The translations under genes were made by a program, and so were the position numbers. The notes beneath the pieces are model-generated. The model had not been told where the DNA came from. It was given only the letters and a program-made list of their open reading frames with translations, and searched no databases. Of a DNA stretch of 64,000 nucleotides, positions 27,880 through 38,324 are shown piece after piece. How positions within the stretch are numbered: the first letter of the stretch is position 1; each line of letters opens with the position of its first letter. This DNA is from Chloroflexota bacterium (GTDB taxonomy: Bacteria; Chloroflexota; Dehalococcoidia; Lucifugimonadales; SAR202-VII-2): positions 141,466 through 205,465 of the forward strand of contig QEVV01000003.1 in NCBI GenBank assembly GCA_003228115.1, written 5' to 3'.

Positions 27880-28674
27880 ATGGACTTGGGTCTCAGCGGC
27901 AAAGTGGCGATCGTGGGCGGCTCCAGCAAGGGCATGGGCAGAGCTACCGCGGGCCGCTTGGCCGAGGAAGGAGCTAGAGTAACCCTCGTAGCCAGAGGTG
28001 AAGCTGGCCTCGCCAAGGCCGCCGAAGAGATAGCCGCTGCCACTACTCCGGAACAAGTGTTATCCGTCTGTGCTGATTTGTCCCGCGCTGGGGATGTAGA
28101 CCGGGTCATCAGCGAAACAGTCAGGGCGTTCGGGAAACTGGATATCCTCGTTAATAACGTGGGTGGGCCGCCGCCTGGACTGGCCGCAAGCGCTACCGAA
28201 GACCAGTGGCGAGCAGCCCTGGACCAGAACTTCTTCAGTGTTCAACGAATGTGCGTGCAGGCGCTCCCGTTAATGATCAAGCAAGGCGGTGGACGCATCG
28301 TTACGATCCTTTCCTACTCCCTGAAGGAGCCTGTAGCCAACTTGGTGTTATCCAACGCCGTCCGAATGGCCGCCCTTGGGTTCAGCAAGACCCTGGCTGA
28401 CGAGGTCGGGCCGGACAACATCACCGTAAACGTCGTTGGGCCTGGCGCTGTGATGACGGAGCGGTACCTGAGTCTAGTCAACGTCTGGGCCAAGGACGCG
28501 GGTGTTACTCCCGAAGAAATGTTAGCCCAGAAGCAAGCGGCGATCCCGTTGCGCAGAATAGGAAAGCCCGAAGAGATGGCCGACCTGATAGCCTTTTTGG
28601 TATCCGAAAGAGCCAGCTACATCACCGGCGCCTTCATCCCCTTGGACGGTGGCCTGATTCGAGCGCCCCTCTAG
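27880..28674 (+). CDS. SDR family oxidoreductase
   Basis: GKVAIVGGSSKGMGRATAGRLAEEGA, DILVNNVGG, Ser-Tyr-containing SYSLKEPVANLVLSNAVRMAALGFSKTLADE, ASYITGAFIPLDGG. Confidence 0.88.
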   Translation: MDLGLSGKVAIVGGSSKGMGRATAGRLAEEGARVTLVARGEAGLAKAAEEIAAATTPEQVLSVCADLSRAGDVDRVISETVRAFGKLDILVNNVGGPPPGLAASATEDQWRAALDQNFFSVQRMCVQALPLMIKQGGGRIVTILSYSLKEPVANLVLSNAVRMAALGFSKTLADEVGPDNITVNVVGPGAVMTERYLSLVNVWAKDAGVTPEEMLAQKQAAIPLRRIGKPEEMADLIAFLVSERASYITGAFIPLDGGLIRAPL

Positions 28675-28722
28675 CCCTAGTCCATACCAGCTCACCGCTT
28701 TAAGCCCAAGAGAGGAGTCACT

Positions 28723-29991
28723 GTGCGTTACCGGGCACCCAGAGGCACTACGGATATCCTGCCAGAAGAGCAGGTCTACTGGCGCTATGTCCAGGAATGC
28801 GCATCGTCCTTGGCGGAGACGTTCGGGTATGGCCGTATAGACACGCCCATATTCGAGGACACCGGCCTCTTCGTCCGAACTGTGGGTGAAGCCACCGACA
28901 TCGTCGACAAGGAGATGTACACGTTCGAGGACCGGGGCAGCGACCAAGTTACGCTGCGCCCCGAGGGCACGGCGCCGGTTTGCAGAGCGTATCTAGAGCA
29001 CGGGATGCACAACCTGCCGCAGCCCGTGCGTCTTTATTACCAGATATCCCTCTTCCGGTACGACCGGCCGCAGGCGGGACGCTACCGGCAGTTCCACCAA
29101 TTCGGTGTAGAGGCCATTGGGGACAGCGACCCAGCCGTCGATGCAGAGGTCATTGAGCTTGCCTGGCGCTTCTACGAGCGGCTGGGCCTTCAGGGACTAA
29201 CCCTAGCGCTGAACTCGATCGGGGACAAAACGTGCCGACCTCTCTATCTGGAACGCCTGGTGGAGTATTACACACCGCACGTTGAGCATTTGTGCCAGGA
29301 CTGCCAGGCACGTATCCACCGCAACCCACTTAGGCTACTGGACTGCAAACAGCTATCATGCCAACCCTATATCGCCGAAGCGCCGGTTTCCACCGAGTCT
29401 CTGTGCGACGATTGCAGAGAACACTGGGGTAGACTGACGACGCACCTTGGTGACCTCGGCATCGCCTATTCCGTGGACCATAGGCTCGTGCGGGGCCTCG
29501 ACTACTATAGCCGCACTGTCTTCGAGATCCTCCCTCCAGAGGAAGGTTCCCAAAGCACCTTGTGCGGCGGGGGGCGCTACGACGGCTTGATGGAGCAGTT
29601 GGGAGGTAAGCCAACGCCCGGAATCGGGTTTGCACTCGGCATTGAGCGGACCATTCTTAACCTGAAGCGCCAAGGCGTCACCGTACCCGATCAATCTACA
29701 ACAGCGGTTGCTATCGCCCATATGGGTGAAGCAGGCGGGAGAGAGGCCGTGAAGCTAGCCGCCCAGCTGCGCTCCGCAAAAACAAGCACCATTCTCTTGC
29801 CAGGCCAAAAGAGTCTTAAGGGGCAAATGCGCCACGCCGGGTCTCTGGGCGCTCGGTATGTCGTCATCATTGGAGACAAGGAAGCGGCCAATGGTGTGGC
29901 CACGGTGCGGGACCTTGCTGCCGCGGAGCAGCGCGAGGTTCCTCTGGGAGAGGTCATTGCCGCGGTGTCGCAAGATCATTCACATGATTGA
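28723..29991 (+). CDS. hisS: Histidyl-tRNA synthetase
   Basis: YRAPRGTTDILPEE, TLRPEGTAPVCRAY, QFHQFGVEAIG, VRGLDYYSRTVFE, GGRYDGL; GTG start. Confidence 0.95.
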   Translation: MRYRAPRGTTDILPEEQVYWRYVQECASSLAETFGYGRIDTPIFEDTGLFVRTVGEATDIVDKEMYTFEDRGSDQVTLRPEGTAPVCRAYLEHGMHNLPQPVRLYYQISLFRYDRPQAGRYRQFHQFGVEAIGDSDPAVDAEVIELAWRFYERLGLQGLTLALNSIGDKTCRPLYLERLVEYYTPHVEHLCQDCQARIHRNPLRLLDCKQLSCQPYIAEAPVSTESLCDDCREHWGRLTTHLGDLGIAYSVDHRLVRGLDYYSRTVFEILPPEEGSQSTLCGGGRYDGLMEQLGGKPTPGIGFALGIERTILNLKRQGVTVPDQSTTAVAIAHMGEAGGREAVKLAAQLRSAKTSTILLPGQKSLKGQMRHAGSLGARYVVIIGDKEAANGVATVRDLAAAEQREVPLGEVIAAVSQDHSHD

Positions 29992-30083
29992 ATCCCGAAC
30001 GACATGGGAAGGCGTTGACTGCTTACCAGCTTCTCTGGCGACTGGGAGGCAATCCTCCTCTGTTACAAGGCCACGGTAGCTGA

Positions 30084-30440
30084 ATGAAAGCGATTCCTGG
30101 ACGTTTCCTCACTGGTTTCGCATGGTTCATGGGGCTGTCGATGATAGCCCTCGGGATGGTCCACATCGTATTCATCACCACCAATTTGGGCCCGGAGGTT
30201 ACCGGCGACGAATGGTTCTCCCCAGTCTGGATGATTGCTGCCTGGGAGCTCCCTACCGCCGCCGCAATCCTTGGAGGCCTGATTTACGCTCGGCGATGGC
30301 CCTGGCCCGCAGCCCTAGCATTGGCGGTGGGGGCCATTTCTTACGGTGTTCATCTTTACTATTTCTGGCTGGTTGCTTTCCTCGCTGTGCTCGTCGCGGC
30401 CAGGGCATTGGCGATGGCGCGCCGCCTCTCGGCGGAATAG
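30084..30440 (+). CDS. Hypothetical membrane protein
   Basis: 118 aa with about four hydrophobic segments. Confidence 0.6.
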   Translation: MKAIPGRFLTGFAWFMGLSMIALGMVHIVFITTNLGPEVTGDEWFSPVWMIAAWELPTAAAILGGLIYARRWPWPAALALAVGAISYGVHLYYFWLVAFLAVLVAARALAMARRLSAE

Positions 30441-30510
30441 GACGCATAACACTGAGATGACTGAGGGTGATCCAATTAACTCCAAATCGATCAACAAGTA
30501 GCAGCAGGCC

Positions 30511-31353
30511 ATGACAACTGTCCGCGAACAAACGATAGAGGCCAACGGCATCCCCACGCACGTTTACGTTGCTGGCTCAGGGCCTGCCGTAGTGTTGCTC
30601 CACGGGTTGGGAGGAGCGGCGGTCACGTGGCACCCCACCTGGGAGGGCCTAGCGGACCGGTTCACGGTCATCGTCCCGGATCTGCCAGGGCACGGCCGCA
30701 GCGAGGAGCCTCAGGGCAAATATGCCTTCGATGAAGCTCCGCTGTGGGTCATAGGCGTACTCGACGCCCTGGATATCCCTACGGCAGCCCTCGTCGGCAA
30801 CTCCATGGGAGGACTCTGGGCGGCGGCAACAGCGCTTAGATACCCGGACCGCGTGACCCAACTCGTCCTGGAGGACAGCGCTGGCTTGGGCCAGGAGATC
30901 TCCATAATCCTTCGGGTTTTGTCGATCCCGTTCTTAGGGGAGCTTCTGGCAAGGCCTTCACGCAAAAGTCTTCACACTGTCCTGAACAGGCTGGTGTACG
31001 ACCCCACCACCATTTCATCCGACTTTTTCGAGGAACTCTATTTGGAGCGCGCTCGGCCCAAGAACATGCGATCCTGGCTGAAAATGCTGCGGATCGGGGT
31101 TGGGCCGAGGGGAACCAGGCCCGAGATCCTTTTGCTCGACCGCTTGCCCAAGCTTGAGATGCCCACCCTTGTGATCTGGGGACAGCAAGACGCCGTGTTC
31201 CCAGTTCATCACGCGCAGCGTGCCATTGGCCTCATCCCCAACGGTCTTCTTCACATCTTCCCCATGTGCGGCCACTGGCCCCACATTGAGCACTCGGTGA
31301 AGTTCAATGGGTTGGTCGGCGACTTCTTGACCGAAGAGTTGACCCAAGCCTGA
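30511..31353 (+). CDS. Alpha/beta hydrolase
   Basis: VVLLHGLGGAAVTW, VPDLPGHGRS, VGNSMGG nucleophile elbow, CGHWPHIE. Confidence 0.92.
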   Translation: MTTVREQTIEANGIPTHVYVAGSGPAVVLLHGLGGAAVTWHPTWEGLADRFTVIVPDLPGHGRSEEPQGKYAFDEAPLWVIGVLDALDIPTAALVGNSMGGLWAAATALRYPDRVTQLVLEDSAGLGQEISIILRVLSIPFLGELLARPSRKSLHTVLNRLVYDPTTISSDFFEELYLERARPKNMRSWLKMLRIGVGPRGTRPEILLLDRLPKLEMPTLVIWGQQDAVFPVHHAQRAIGLIPNGLLHIFPMCGHWPHIEHSVKFNGLVGDFLTEELTQA

Positions 31354-31520
31354 ACCGGGCTCAATTACCTAGCAACGTCATCCCGATCCCGCTTCCTTTG
31401 GCCCCTGCCTATCGCGGTGAGAAGGAACTCGCCGACTGACCGTTTCCAGAGGCCGGAAACCCATGCGCTATACTAAATAGCAGCCAACAAACGATTCATG
31501 AACCCAAGGAACTACCCCCG

Positions 31521-32603
31521 ATGACGATGCGAATCAATATCCCCGTGGCCAGGCTCGACAGCCTTCAAGCCCGCTACGAGGAAATCGAAGAACAAATGGC
31601 CCTGCCCGAGGTGGCCACGAACCCAGACGAGATACAGCGATTGGCCAAGGAACGTTCCTCTCTTGAAGTGGCCGTGTCCCTTTATCGCTCATACACGTCG
31701 GCGCTCAAGTCACTGGAAGACGCCAAAGAGATGCTCCGAGACCCCGAGATGGAAGACATGGCCAGGGCTGAGATAGATGGGATTGAACAGCGCCGTGCTG
31801 ACATTGAAGGTCAGCTTCAACTTGCCCTGGTATCCAAAGACCCGAACGACGAAAAGAACGTCATCGTAGAGATTCGGTCGGGCACGGGCGGCGACGAAGC
31901 CGCACTATTCGCCGCGGACCTGTTTCGCATTTATGGCCGCTATGCGGAAGGCCGAAAGTGGCAGGTCGACGTAGTGGATACCAGTGGGACTGCCGGCGGG
32001 GGCTTCAAAGAGATTGTTTTCGAGATCAGAGGCCAGGGCGCTTACAGCCGCTTGAAGCACGAAAGCGGCGTACACCGGGTGCAACGAGTCCCCACAACGG
32101 AAGCCAATGGGCGAATCCACACCTCAACGGCCACCGTCGCAGTGCTGCCGGAAGCTGAAGAGGTTGAAGTCGGCATCAGCCCAGAAGACGTCCGTATCGA
32201 CATCTTCCACGCCGGGGGCGCAGGCGGGCAGAACGTCAACAAAGTCGCCACCGCTGTCCGCATAACCCATCTGCCGACGGGCCTCGTAGTGGTCTGCCAG
32301 GATGAGCGGTCCCAGCACAGAAACCGAAGTAAGGCAATGGGCGTTCTTCGCGCCAGACTCCTGGATATAGAAACACGGCGGCAACACGAAGAGACGGCGG
32401 CCGACCGACGCTCCCAGGTTGGGTCGGGCGAGCGAGCCGAGAAGGTTCGAACCTACAACTTCCCTCAGAACCGAGTTACCGACCACCGTATAAATCTGAC
32501 GACCTACAACCTAGACCGTGTGTTGGAAGGCGATCTTGGCGAGTTTATCGACGCCTTGAGCGCCGACGAACACGCCCGCAAGCTGGAAGAGGCGGCTGTG
32601 TGA
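31521..32603 (+). CDS. prfA: Peptide chain release factor 1
   Basis: EIRSGTGGDEAALFA, GAGGQNVNKVATAVRITHLPTGLVVVCQDERSQHRN (GGQ). Confidence 0.95.
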   Translation: MTMRINIPVARLDSLQARYEEIEEQMALPEVATNPDEIQRLAKERSSLEVAVSLYRSYTSALKSLEDAKEMLRDPEMEDMARAEIDGIEQRRADIEGQLQLALVSKDPNDEKNVIVEIRSGTGGDEAALFAADLFRIYGRYAEGRKWQVDVVDTSGTAGGGFKEIVFEIRGQGAYSRLKHESGVHRVQRVPTTEANGRIHTSTATVAVLPEAEEVEVGISPEDVRIDIFHAGGAGGQNVNKVATAVRITHLPTGLVVVCQDERSQHRNRSKAMGVLRARLLDIETRRQHEETAADRRSQVGSGERAEKVRTYNFPQNRVTDHRINLTTYNLDRVLEGDLGEFIDALSADEHARKLEEAAV

Positions 32604-33469
32604 CCCCCTTCGAGGCTATTCGCCGGCTAGAGACGACGCTGGCGGCTGCCGGTTTAACAGAGTCCCGAATAGAAGCCGAAGCCCTTGTCATGCATGTCCT
32701 GGGTATGAACAGGACGGCCCTCTACATGGCCTGGCGTGACCCCATAGTTTCGGATGAGCAACGTGAAAGCCTCAATGCTCTGGGTAACAGAAGGCTCCGC
32801 CGGGAGCCCCTCGCCTACATTCTCGGTCATCGCGAGTTCTATGGCTTGGACTTCTTGGTCGATGAACGAGTCCTCATCCCCCGCCCTGAAACGGAACTGC
32901 TCGTCGATCTCGCCTTGGAAACCGCCCGCAGTATGGACATGGCAGGTGCGTTGACCGTGGCAGATATCTGCACGGGCTCCGGAGCGATTGCTATAAGTTT
33001 AGCCATCAATCTGCCACGGGCAGTTGTTTGGGCCACCGACATCTCCAGAGACGCGCTTGAGGTCGCTTCGGCCAACGCGCGTCTGCATGGTGTCGAGCAA
33101 CGCATACACTTCGCCCATGGCGACCTGCTTGTACCCCTATCCACTCAGTTCGACATCCTGGTGAGCAATCCCCCCTACGTCCCGAAGGACATCCTTAAGG
33201 CGCTGGAACCAGAAGTCCTCCGCGAACCGTCGCTGGCACTGGACGGAGGCGAGCAGGGACTCTCTGTAATTCGCCGCCTCCTGACGCAGGCAGCGCGAGG
33301 CCTCACAGACAGCGGTGTTTTTTTGATGGAATTCAGCCCCGAACAGGCAGAAGGGATTGCAGGTTTGGCCGCGATTGAGTTCGTTGGCGCTCAAGTGGGT
33401 ATCGTACGAGACCTAGCTGGGATGGACCGCTTTCTCATCGTTCGGACAGCGCACCGGGCACGGGGCTAG
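32600..33469 (+). CDS. prmC: Peptide chain release factor N5-glutamine methyltransferase
   Basis: VLIPRPETELLVDLAL, DICTGSGAIAISLA, ILVSNPPYVP; GTGA overlap with prfA. Confidence 0.93.
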   Translation: MTPFEAIRRLETTLAAAGLTESRIEAEALVMHVLGMNRTALYMAWRDPIVSDEQRESLNALGNRRLRREPLAYILGHREFYGLDFLVDERVLIPRPETELLVDLALETARSMDMAGALTVADICTGSGAIAISLAINLPRAVVWATDISRDALEVASANARLHGVEQRIHFAHGDLLVPLSTQFDILVSNPPYVPKDILKALEPEVLREPSLALDGGEQGLSVIRRLLTQAARGLTDSGVFLMEFSPEQAEGIAGLAAIEFVGAQVGIVRDLAGMDRFLIVRTAHRARG

Positions 33470-33596
33470 GTCAGACTAAGAGGGTGGCATCCTTAGTGGC
33501 AACGGGACGGCGGGCGGGTCTGGAATCCGCATCTACCAAGAGCGCTCGTGAGACGAGCCCAACTAGTCTAGGCATAGAGCAGGTAAAAGCCTACCT

Positions 33597-34205
33597 CTAG
33601 GACAGCATCTCCGTAGGAGTCTGGCGGGGGCCGTAACCCTGCCAGTACTTGTTAGTAGCTGGGTCGAAGCGGCCCTGGAGGAAGGCACCCTGCTTCTCGC
33701 TCCTAATGATCACGGCGACGCTTCGCACGCCCTTGTTGTTCTCGGCGTGGATTTCCCAAGGCCTGACGAGGTCGACGACACCAGGACCCACGAAGTCGTT
33801 GGCGCTCTGTTCTATGACCGCTACATCGGGGTCTGAACCATCGTCGGTGCGCTTGTAGCGCTCAATGTACTCTGTCCCATCCAACACGCCATAGAGAGTG
33901 TAGATATGGGCGTGGTCGTGGACTTGGCTGACGCCGTCGTAACGGCTGTTGGCAGCCTTGGTCAGTCCATTGATGACGAAATTGTAGTCGGGGTCTTCAT
34001 AGAAAAGAAGGTTCTCAGCCCTGCCATCCTGGGGCACACAGTCAGGCCAATTCTTGGACGACTCCATCACCTGAGGGTCGCTTAGTAGCTCCAAGAGGAC
34101 GGGCCTCATGGACTCCCAGCGCTTCTCGGGATCCGGCTCGCCAGCAAACAACTCGCGGGTTTGAGCGATGAACTTCGTTACTGCGTTTTCTGTCTTTACG
34201 ACCAT
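33597..34205 (-). CDS. Cupin-like/hypothetical protein
   Basis: MVVKTENAVTKFIAQTRELFAGEPDPEKRWESM...VHDHAHIYTLYGVLDGTEYIERY...VRPWEIHAENN; RBS AGGAGG supports ATG at 34205. Confidence 0.75.
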   Translation of the reverse strand: MVVKTENAVTKFIAQTRELFAGEPDPEKRWESMRPVLLELLSDPQVMESSKNWPDCVPQDGRAENLLFYEDPDYNFVINGLTKAANSRYDGVSQVHDHAHIYTLYGVLDGTEYIERYKRTDDGSDPDVAVIEQSANDFVGPGVVDLVRPWEIHAENNKGVRSVAVIIRSEKQGAFLQGRFDPATNKYWQGYGPRQTPTEMLS

Positions 34206-34295
34206 CTCTTGCCTCCTAGGGCAGACATCCAGCAATTCTCCCTGAACATACGCTCGGCGACGAAAGCTTGTCAAGCCGTTCGTGGAACCTTCAAA

Positions 34296-34383
34296 TGGTG
34301 CCGAGGGTGGGAATCGAACCCACACCCCCGTTGCCAGGGAAAGGGTTTTAAGCCCCTCGCGTCTGCCGTTCCGCCACCTCGGC
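34296..34383 (-). tRNA. tRNA-Leu (anticodon TAA), CCA encoded
   Basis: Reverse complement GCCGAGGTGGCGGAACGGCAGACGCGAGGGGCTTAAAACCC...GGTTCGATTCCCACCCTCGGCACCA; acceptor GCCGAGG/CCTCGGC. Confidence 0.93.
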
Positions 34384-34413
34384 ACGATCTTCGAAACCAT
34401 ACCTGCTCAAGCT

Positions 34414-34881
34414 CTAACTCCCCGCCTCCTCCCTGAAGCCCTCAATATGTCTAGTCCGAGGAAATGATAGCAGCAAGGCGACTAAGCTGATCGCAATGAA
34501 AGGAAAGGCCAGTTCCCACCTTGATCCCACCAGGCCGACAATCAAGCCAAATATGGCTGGGAGCTCATAGCATGCCGCCCGGATCAGAAACACCAACACA
34601 ATTGCGTTTTCCGGCTTCTGGCTCTGCTTTACGCTAACCCTGGCCAGTATAGGGGGCAGGTAGAGGCCAGCGAGCATTAGAGCCGCGCCGAGCACACCCA
34701 ATACCACGACCAAAGAGAACAGTACGGCGTCACCTATGGAAAACAGTTCTCCCGACGCCGAGAAAGACACTCTCAATACTATGAGGTATATCAGAGGCGA
34801 TGCAGCAAAGGCGCTATGCAATATCCTAGCGGACGTTAGGGCGGATGCGGAGCCGTTTTCGTCCATGGTCACCCTGATCAC
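34414..34881 (-). CDS. Hypothetical membrane protein
   Basis: 155 aa, four hydrophobic segments. Confidence 0.65.
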   Translation of the reverse strand: MIRVTMDENGSASALTSARILHSAFAASPLIYLIVLRVSFSASGELFSIGDAVLFSLVVVLGVLGAALMLAGLYLPPILARVSVKQSQKPENAIVLVFLIRAACYELPAIFGLIVGLVGSRWELAFPFIAISLVALLLSFPRTRHIEGFREEAGS

Positions 34882-35076
34882 CGAGGTATGAGCGTAGATT
34901 ATACCACCGGGCCGTATTCCCTTAGCCGCAAACTAGGGGCAACCTATGCAGTGCGCTTCTCCCTTGACGGCCCCCAGCCTAGCTGGTCTAATCGCAGCGC
35001 CAATTGGGTCAACCATCTGGCTCCGCAACGAGTACGCTGCAGACAACTGCCGGCCAGCTTATGCCCAGGAGGCCAG

Positions 35077-35961
35077 ATGACAGAACAACACATTTCGTCA
35101 GCATTCCCCTTCCAGTCCAACTACATAGAAGTGGCGGGCTCGAAGATTCACTATGTGGATGAGGGCCAGGGAGACCCAGTCCTTTTCCTCCATGGCAACC
35201 CCACGTCATCTTATTTATGGCGCAACATTATCCCCCATATCACGCCCACAGCCCGAGCTATCGCGCCGGATCTTATCGGTATGGGCAAGTCCGACAAGCC
35301 CGACATCGAGTACCGCTTCTTCGATCACTATCAATACGTAGAGGGCTTCATAGACGCCTTGGGCCTAAAGAACCTGACTTTGGTCATCCACGACTGGGGG
35401 TCGGCCCTGGGCTTCTGCTACGCCATGCGCCACGAGGACAACGTCAAAGGGCTTGTTTTCATGGAGGCCATCTGGCAGGAACGCCACTGGGCGGACTTCC
35501 CTGATCGCAGTAAAAGCCTGTTCGAATCGCTTCGGACGCCGGGCAAGGGCTGGGACATGATCCACAATGACAACTTTTTCGTGGAGAGGGTCCTGCCGGC
35601 TTCTATCGTCCGCAAACTGAGCGACGAAGAGATGGAGGCTTACCGGGAGCCCTTCAAGGAGCCTGCCAGCCGCCTACCAACGTGGCGCTGGCCCAATGAG
35701 ATTCCTATCGAAGGCGAACCGGCTGACGTAGCCGAAGCGGTTCGAGAGATCAACTCTTGGATACAACAAACGCCTCTACCTAAACTGCTGGTCCATGTTG
35801 AGCCAGGCTCCATTACCGGGACGGCGGCCGTGGAGTGGGGTCAGGCCCACATGAAGGCCCTGGAAACAGTGAACGTGGGGGAAGGCATTCATTTCTTGCA
35901 GGAGGACCATCCCCACGCGATAGGACAGGCGCTGGCGTCGTGGTACCAGCGACTCAAGTGA
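35077..35961 (+). CDS. Haloalkane dehalogenase-like alpha/beta hydrolase
   Basis: LFLHGNPTSSYLWRNIIPH, VIHDWGSALGFCYA (Asp nucleophile followed by Trp), FMEAIWQ, EGIHFLQEDHPHAIG; ATG at 35077 preferred. Confidence 0.88.
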   Translation: MTEQHISSAFPFQSNYIEVAGSKIHYVDEGQGDPVLFLHGNPTSSYLWRNIIPHITPTARAIAPDLIGMGKSDKPDIEYRFFDHYQYVEGFIDALGLKNLTLVIHDWGSALGFCYAMRHEDNVKGLVFMEAIWQERHWADFPDRSKSLFESLRTPGKGWDMIHNDNFFVERVLPASIVRKLSDEEMEAYREPFKEPASRLPTWRWPNEIPIEGEPADVAEAVREINSWIQQTPLPKLLVHVEPGSITGTAAVEWGQAHMKALETVNVGEGIHFLQEDHPHAIGQALASWYQRLK

Positions 35962-36150
35962 TATTGGGACTTGGAAGCGGAAAGCCGCTAGACCTCTGGC
36001 CTTTAATGCATCCCCGACACCGTTCCTCAGGGATGATGCCGCACTGACTAATCCAGCCAGCAGAAGCACTCCTTCCCCACACTGCCCCGCAAGCCCACTG
36101 ATGGGGTATCATGTGGCGCGGCGGCTAGGTGGCCGCAATAAGGAGGCAGC

Positions 36151-37137
36151 ATGAACATTCTCGTTACTGGGGGCCTGGGCGTGAACGGCTGCTGGGTCAC
36201 CCGGCAGCTCCTAGAGATGGGCCACAACCCCGTGGTCTTCGACATCCGGCCCGATTTCTCCCTTGTATCCGACATCGCCAGCGACATAAATGTCGTCCAA
36301 GGAGATGTGGCGGACTACGCAGCGGTGCTGCGAGCGCTCAAAGAGCACCGCATCGAGCGAATATGCCACCTCGCAGCTATCTACCCCGACGCAGCGGATG
36401 CAAACCCGGTCCGGGGGTTCCACCTCAACGCCAGCGTAACAGTGCAGATCCTAGAAGCGGCCCGAGTTATGGACGTGGACCGGGTCGTATTCACCAGCTC
36501 TCTGGGAGCACTGTCGCCGATCGGTGAGGACTACCTGGCCTCAGAGCGCAAGCCGATCAACGAAGACCATCACGCATACCCAACCAACAGCGTCTATGGT
36601 GCAACCAAGGCGGCCAGCGAGCTAATGGGTATCAACTACGAGCGCCTTTACGGCCTAAAATTCGTCGCGCTCCGTTTCGCTCCCATCTACGGGCCGGGCA
36701 AACACGCTCCCCGGCATGGCAACATAAACGTGCTATGGAATCGCATCGTGGAACACGCGCTCATGGGCGAGCCTATGAAGTTCGACACCGGCGGTGACCA
36801 ACCCTATGACATGACCTATTCCCAAGATGTTGCTCACAGTGTCGTATTGGGTTGCCTAGCCCCAAGGCCTGAGCACAGCGTCTTTCACATTGGCAGTGGC
36901 CGGAGCCACACACTTAGGGAATTCGTCGATGGCGTGAAAGCGGCCATTCCCAGCGCACCGATAGAGGTCGGTCCCGGCTTTGCGGAAGGCGTGGGGCCTG
37001 GCGGCGCTTGGATATTCGACACCAGCCGGGCCAAGGCAGAGTTGGGTTACGAGGCCCAATACCCGCCCAAAGAAGCGGTGCAGGACTGGTTGCACTGGCT
37101 CGAACGACTGGAACTGGAGATCATTCCCTCTAAGTAG
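36151..37137 (+). CDS. NAD-dependent epimerase/dehydratase (extended SDR)
   Basis: ILVTGGLGVNGCWVTRQLLEMGH, VYGATKAASE (YxxxK), RFAPIYGPG. Confidence 0.9.
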   Translation: MNILVTGGLGVNGCWVTRQLLEMGHNPVVFDIRPDFSLVSDIASDINVVQGDVADYAAVLRALKEHRIERICHLAAIYPDAADANPVRGFHLNASVTVQILEAARVMDVDRVVFTSSLGALSPIGEDYLASERKPINEDHHAYPTNSVYGATKAASELMGINYERLYGLKFVALRFAPIYGPGKHAPRHGNINVLWNRIVEHALMGEPMKFDTGGDQPYDMTYSQDVAHSVVLGCLAPRPEHSVFHIGSGRSHTLREFVDGVKAAIPSAPIEVGPGFAEGVGPGGAWIFDTSRAKAELGYEAQYPPKEAVQDWLHWLERLELEIIPSK

Positions 37138-37199
37138 CACCGGAGGCCTCGTGGCCCCTGGACAGCACAACAGATCAGAACTCAGCAAGGAGGAACGTC

Positions 37200-38288
37200 A
37201 TGGCAGGTACCGCAAAGGCAGCCGTCTTCGTTGGAGCCGGCAAGCCGCTGGAGATTCAGGAGTTCCCCATTCCGCCGGTCGAGCCCGGGGCGGCGCTCAT
37301 CAGCATGGACATGGCGGCCATCTGCGGCACTGATGCCCATGCCATCCACCTAGAATCAACGCCCCACCCCGTTATCTTTGGGCACGAGAACATCGGCATC
37401 ATTGCCGGGTTGAGCTCCGAGGTGAAGGAAGACGTCCTAGGCCAGCCCTTAAAGGAAGGTGACCGGGCGCTCTTCCGTGCGGCTCCCTGCGGTCAATGCA
37501 AGGGTTGCGCCATGGGCGACCGTTGCCGGAACAGTCTGTCCTATGGATTCCTGCCGTCGGACGAGCCTCCGTACCTACGGGGAGGGTTCGGCCAGTATTT
37601 GTACCTTGACCCTGGCCCCTGGATACTAAGAGTCCCCGACGACATGTCGTCGGAAAGGGCTCTGTTGAGTGTAGTGGGCAACCACACCGCCCTTCACGGC
37701 ATGGAGAAGATCGGCGGTCTCACGCTGTCGGACACCGTTGTTGTGCAAGGTTCTGGACCCATCGGCATCGGAGCAATGCTCCAGGCCAGGATGGCAGGCG
37801 CGGAAAGGGTCATCATGATTGGCGCCCCGGCGAATCGACTGGAACTTTCTACCGAAATGGGCGCAGATGAGACCATCGATATCACCAAGATGAAGGAGCC
37901 GGAAGCAAGAGTCGCCCGAATAATGGAGCTAACCAACGGCCAGGGCGCAGACATGGTTATCGAGTGCTCCGGAGCACCCTCGGCCTTCCAAGAAGGTCTG
38001 GAGATGGTAGCCCAAGGCGGCAAATACCTTGTCATCGGCCAATGGACCGACTATGGCCCCCGCCCCATTAACCCATCGATCATCACTAGGAAGGGCATCA
38101 GGGTTGAGGGTGTTATCTCAGCGAGGCCCAGCCACATCATCCGCTCGCTACAAGCGATGCACACCATGGTGAAATACCCGGTAGAGAAGCTGATAACCCA
38201 CCAGTTCGCCTTGGAGGATATCAACAAGGGTTTCGACACGCACGAGAGCCTGGAGGCTATGGTGGCCGTTATCCGGCCGAACCAGTAG
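37200..38288 (+). CDS. Zinc-binding alcohol dehydrogenase family (MDR), copy 1
   Basis: FGHENIGIIAGL, PCGQCKGCAMGDRC structural Zn loop, VVQGSGPIGIGAMLQA. Confidence 0.88.
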   Translation: MAGTAKAAVFVGAGKPLEIQEFPIPPVEPGAALISMDMAAICGTDAHAIHLESTPHPVIFGHENIGIIAGLSSEVKEDVLGQPLKEGDRALFRAAPCGQCKGCAMGDRCRNSLSYGFLPSDEPPYLRGGFGQYLYLDPGPWILRVPDDMSSERALLSVVGNHTALHGMEKIGGLTLSDTVVVQGSGPIGIGAMLQARMAGAERVIMIGAPANRLELSTEMGADETIDITKMKEPEARVARIMELTNGQGADMVIECSGAPSAFQEGLEMVAQGGKYLVIGQWTDYGPRPINPSIITRKGIRVEGVISARPSHIIRSLQAMHTMVKYPVEKLITHQFALEDINKGFDTHESLEAMVAVIRPNQ

Positions 38289-38324
38289 TCCAGACCGACC
38301 AATCAAACATTCAGACCGGAGGTA

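Noticed and set aside
33597-34400. 267-aa ORF start at 34400 including WRNGRREGLKTLSLATGVWVRFPPSAP
   Set aside because: That N-terminal stretch is translation of the tRNA-Leu gene; the real start is ATG at 34205 behind an RBS.
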